Positions 11,350 to 12,514 of a stretch of DNA of 12,514 nucleotides are shown in pieces. Under the pieces are notes generated by a model. It worked only from the letters and a program-made list of their open reading frames with translations, was not told the DNA's origin and searched no databases. The stretch comes from Candidatus Moranbacteria bacterium CG_4_9_14_3_um_filter_42_9 (lineage in GTDB: Bacteria; Patescibacteriota; Minisyncoccia; Moranbacterales; UBA2206). The stretch lies in contig PFVN01000048.1 of the NCBI GenBank assembly GCA_002790635.1, positions 1 to 12,514 on the forward strand, given 5' to 3'. Numbering within the stretch: the stretch's first letter is position 1; every line of letters starts with the position of its first letter. The position numbers were made by a program, and so were the translations under genes.

Positions 11350-12514
11350 ATGCGAAAAGATTTTTTGCAAGAGCTTCAAAATGCATGTCACAAGGTTATT
11401 CAAGGAGGCATGGGCGTTGGAGTTTCCTCATGGAAGATGGCCCGTGCTTGGGCAGTGGCTGGCGGCATCGGTGTTGTTTCCGGAGCCGCGATTCACATTG
11501 TCTTGGCCCGCCGCTTGCAGTTGGGCGATCCGGAAGGACATCTGAAAAGAGCTTTCGACGCTTTTCCCTTCAGGAATGTGGCGAAGCGGGTGTGGAAGCG
11601 ATATTTTATTCCGTTCGGGAAAAGGACGGGTGAGCCGTTCCGGAATCCCCAATTGCTCACTCTGCAGCCCAGTCGCGAACTGATTGAGCTCATTGTAGTT
11701 TCCAACTTCGTTGAAGTTTATTTGAGCAAGGAGGGTCACTCTGGACCAGTTGGGATAAATTATCTGGAAAAGATCCAAATTCCGCATATCCATTCTCTTC
11801 TTGGTGCGATGCTGGCCGGCGTGGACTTTGTCACCGTAGGTGCGGGTATTCCTATCCAATTTTCAGCCATCATGGAAAAATTAGCCAACGGAGAAATGGC
11901 GGAGTATCGGCTCGAGGTGACAGATGCCGTGGCGGGAGAATTCTCCATGCGGTTCGATCCACGGGAATTTTTTTCCGAGTATGCTTTTCCAAAACTGATG
12001 CGACCGGCTTTTCTGCCGATAATCGCGTCGAATGTTTTGGCCAGTATGCTAGCCAAGAAGCTTCCGGGGCAAGTTGATGCTTTCGTCATTGAATGTCCAA
12101 CGGCGGGCGGGCATAATGCTCCTCCACGGGATAAAAACGCTCGCAATGAGCGAGGCGAGCCAATCTATGGACCCAAAGACGTAGTTGATCTGGAGGCAAT
12201 TAGAAAACTAGGAATTCCATTTATCCTGGCAGGCGGTTATGCTCATCCAGAAAATTATGTAGAGGCTCTGCGGGCTGGCGCCATAGCGATTCAAGTCGGA
12301 AGCATCGCCGAGCTTTCGGACGATTCCGCCTTAGTAACGCATCTGCGCCGAGTTGCCAGAGCCATGGCTTTTATGGGGAAGCTGCTCGTTGTTACCTCAT
12401 GGGTTTCCCCAACTGGGTATCCGTTCAAGACGGCGATGATCACCGGAACCTCGTCTGATCTGATTGTTTATGCCCAGCGTCCACGGATATGTGACTTGGG
12501 ACTCTTGCGCGAGC
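11350..12514 (+). CDS. Nitronate monooxygenase-like FMN TIM-barrel protein, 3'-truncated by window edge
   Basis: The frame runs open from the ATG at 11350 to the edge (388 residues seen). The N-terminus VIQGGMGVGVSSWKMARAWAVAGGIGVVSG (16-45) is the hallmark of the 2-nitropropane dioxygenase/FabK group of FMN enzymes. Further motifs are ECPTAGGHNAPPRD (248-261), with the His often involved in catalysis; ILAGGYAHPE (292-301); and GAIAIQVGSIAELSDDS (310-326), which should hold the FMN phosphate. VSPTGYPFKTA (352-362) matches the late family motif. The group includes nitronate monooxygenase, enoyl-ACP reductase FabK and PfaD-type reductases. An insertion-rich middle (about 50-115 and 180-215) makes nitronate or acyl substrates hard to choose between. 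It has a strong Shine-Dalgarno sequence, unlike most genes here. Confidence 0.88.
   Translation, partial: MRKDFLQELQNACHKVIQGGMGVGVSSWKMARAWAVAGGIGVVSGAAIHIVLARRLQLGDPEGHLKRAFDAFPFRNVAKRVWKRYFIPFGKRTGEPFRNPQLLTLQPSRELIELIVVSNFVEVYLSKEGHSGPVGINYLEKIQIPHIHSLLGAMLAGVDFVTVGAGIPIQFSAIMEKLANGEMAEYRLEVTDAVAGEFSMRFDPREFFSEYAFPKLMRPAFLPIIASNVLASMLAKKLPGQVDAFVIECPTAGGHNAPPRDKNARNERGEPIYGPKDVVDLEAIRKLGIPFILAGGYAHPENYVEALRAGAIAIQVGSIAELSDDSALVTHLRRVARAMAFMGKLLVVTSWVSPTGYPFKTAMITGTSSDLIVYAQRPRICDLGLLRE

Noticed and set aside
11428..11859. Minus-strand frame opposite the nitronate-monooxygenase-like gene
   Set aside because: It is the shadow of a conserved FMN-enzyme frame and has no promoter or ribosome binding site of its own.

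Overview
The window reads as a chromosomal segment of a small-genome bacterium, most likely a member of the Patescibacteria (CPR), probably Parcubacteria. The evidence is indirect: moderate AT richness, compact housekeeping genes, a short IF-2 (594 aa), a tRNA gene without encoded CCA, few Shine-Dalgarno sequences, and AT-rich word-repeat palindromes between genes. The genetic code looks standard. TAA, TAG and TGA all serve as stops, and no gene has an internal in-frame TGA.

Layout. Positions 1-1072 are on the minus strand: a truncated NYN-domain gene, a dispersed palindromic repeat, a strong terminator, rpsO (ribosomal protein S15) and a small unknown gene. Positions 1200-1533 hold a GC-rich, hairpin-dense stretch with three tandem tRNA-Ser-like 5' ends. 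Only the last is a complete tRNA gene (tRNA-Ser, anticodon CGA). Positions 1623-8860 form a plus-strand run: DUF4446 protein, infB, rbfA, a DHH/NrnA-like phosphoesterase, nfo (endonuclease IV), glutamate dehydrogenase, an MJ0936/YfcE-like phosphoesterase and a family-4 uracil-DNA glycosylase. The first part is translation initiation and ribosome maturation, as in the common infB-rbfA-nrnA neighbourhood. The second part holds two base-excision-repair enzymes and central nitrogen metabolism. Four spacers in this run are filled by AT-rich inverted arrays of short words.

Positions 8962-9423 encode a degenerate phosphoribosyltransferase-like protein, with an unusually strong ribosome binding site and a terminator overlapping its stop codon. 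Positions 9470-11209 (minus) encode an O-antigen ligase/polymerase-like membrane protein. From 11350 a divergent FMN-dependent nitronate-monooxygenase-like gene runs off the right edge.

The most striking feature lies inside the membrane-protein gene. Four exact copies of TGTTCCACGTGAAACA (three in one orientation, one inverted) match the ParB-binding parS consensus known from Bacillus. There are also two 2-mismatch relatives, several half-sites, and one palindrome split at its exact centre by a 42-bp GC-rich palindromic insert that preserves the reading frame. The sites fall in hydrophilic loops and are read in different frames, so the conservation is at DNA level. This may be a centromere (parS) cluster, or a parS-like repeat family, housed in a coding gene.
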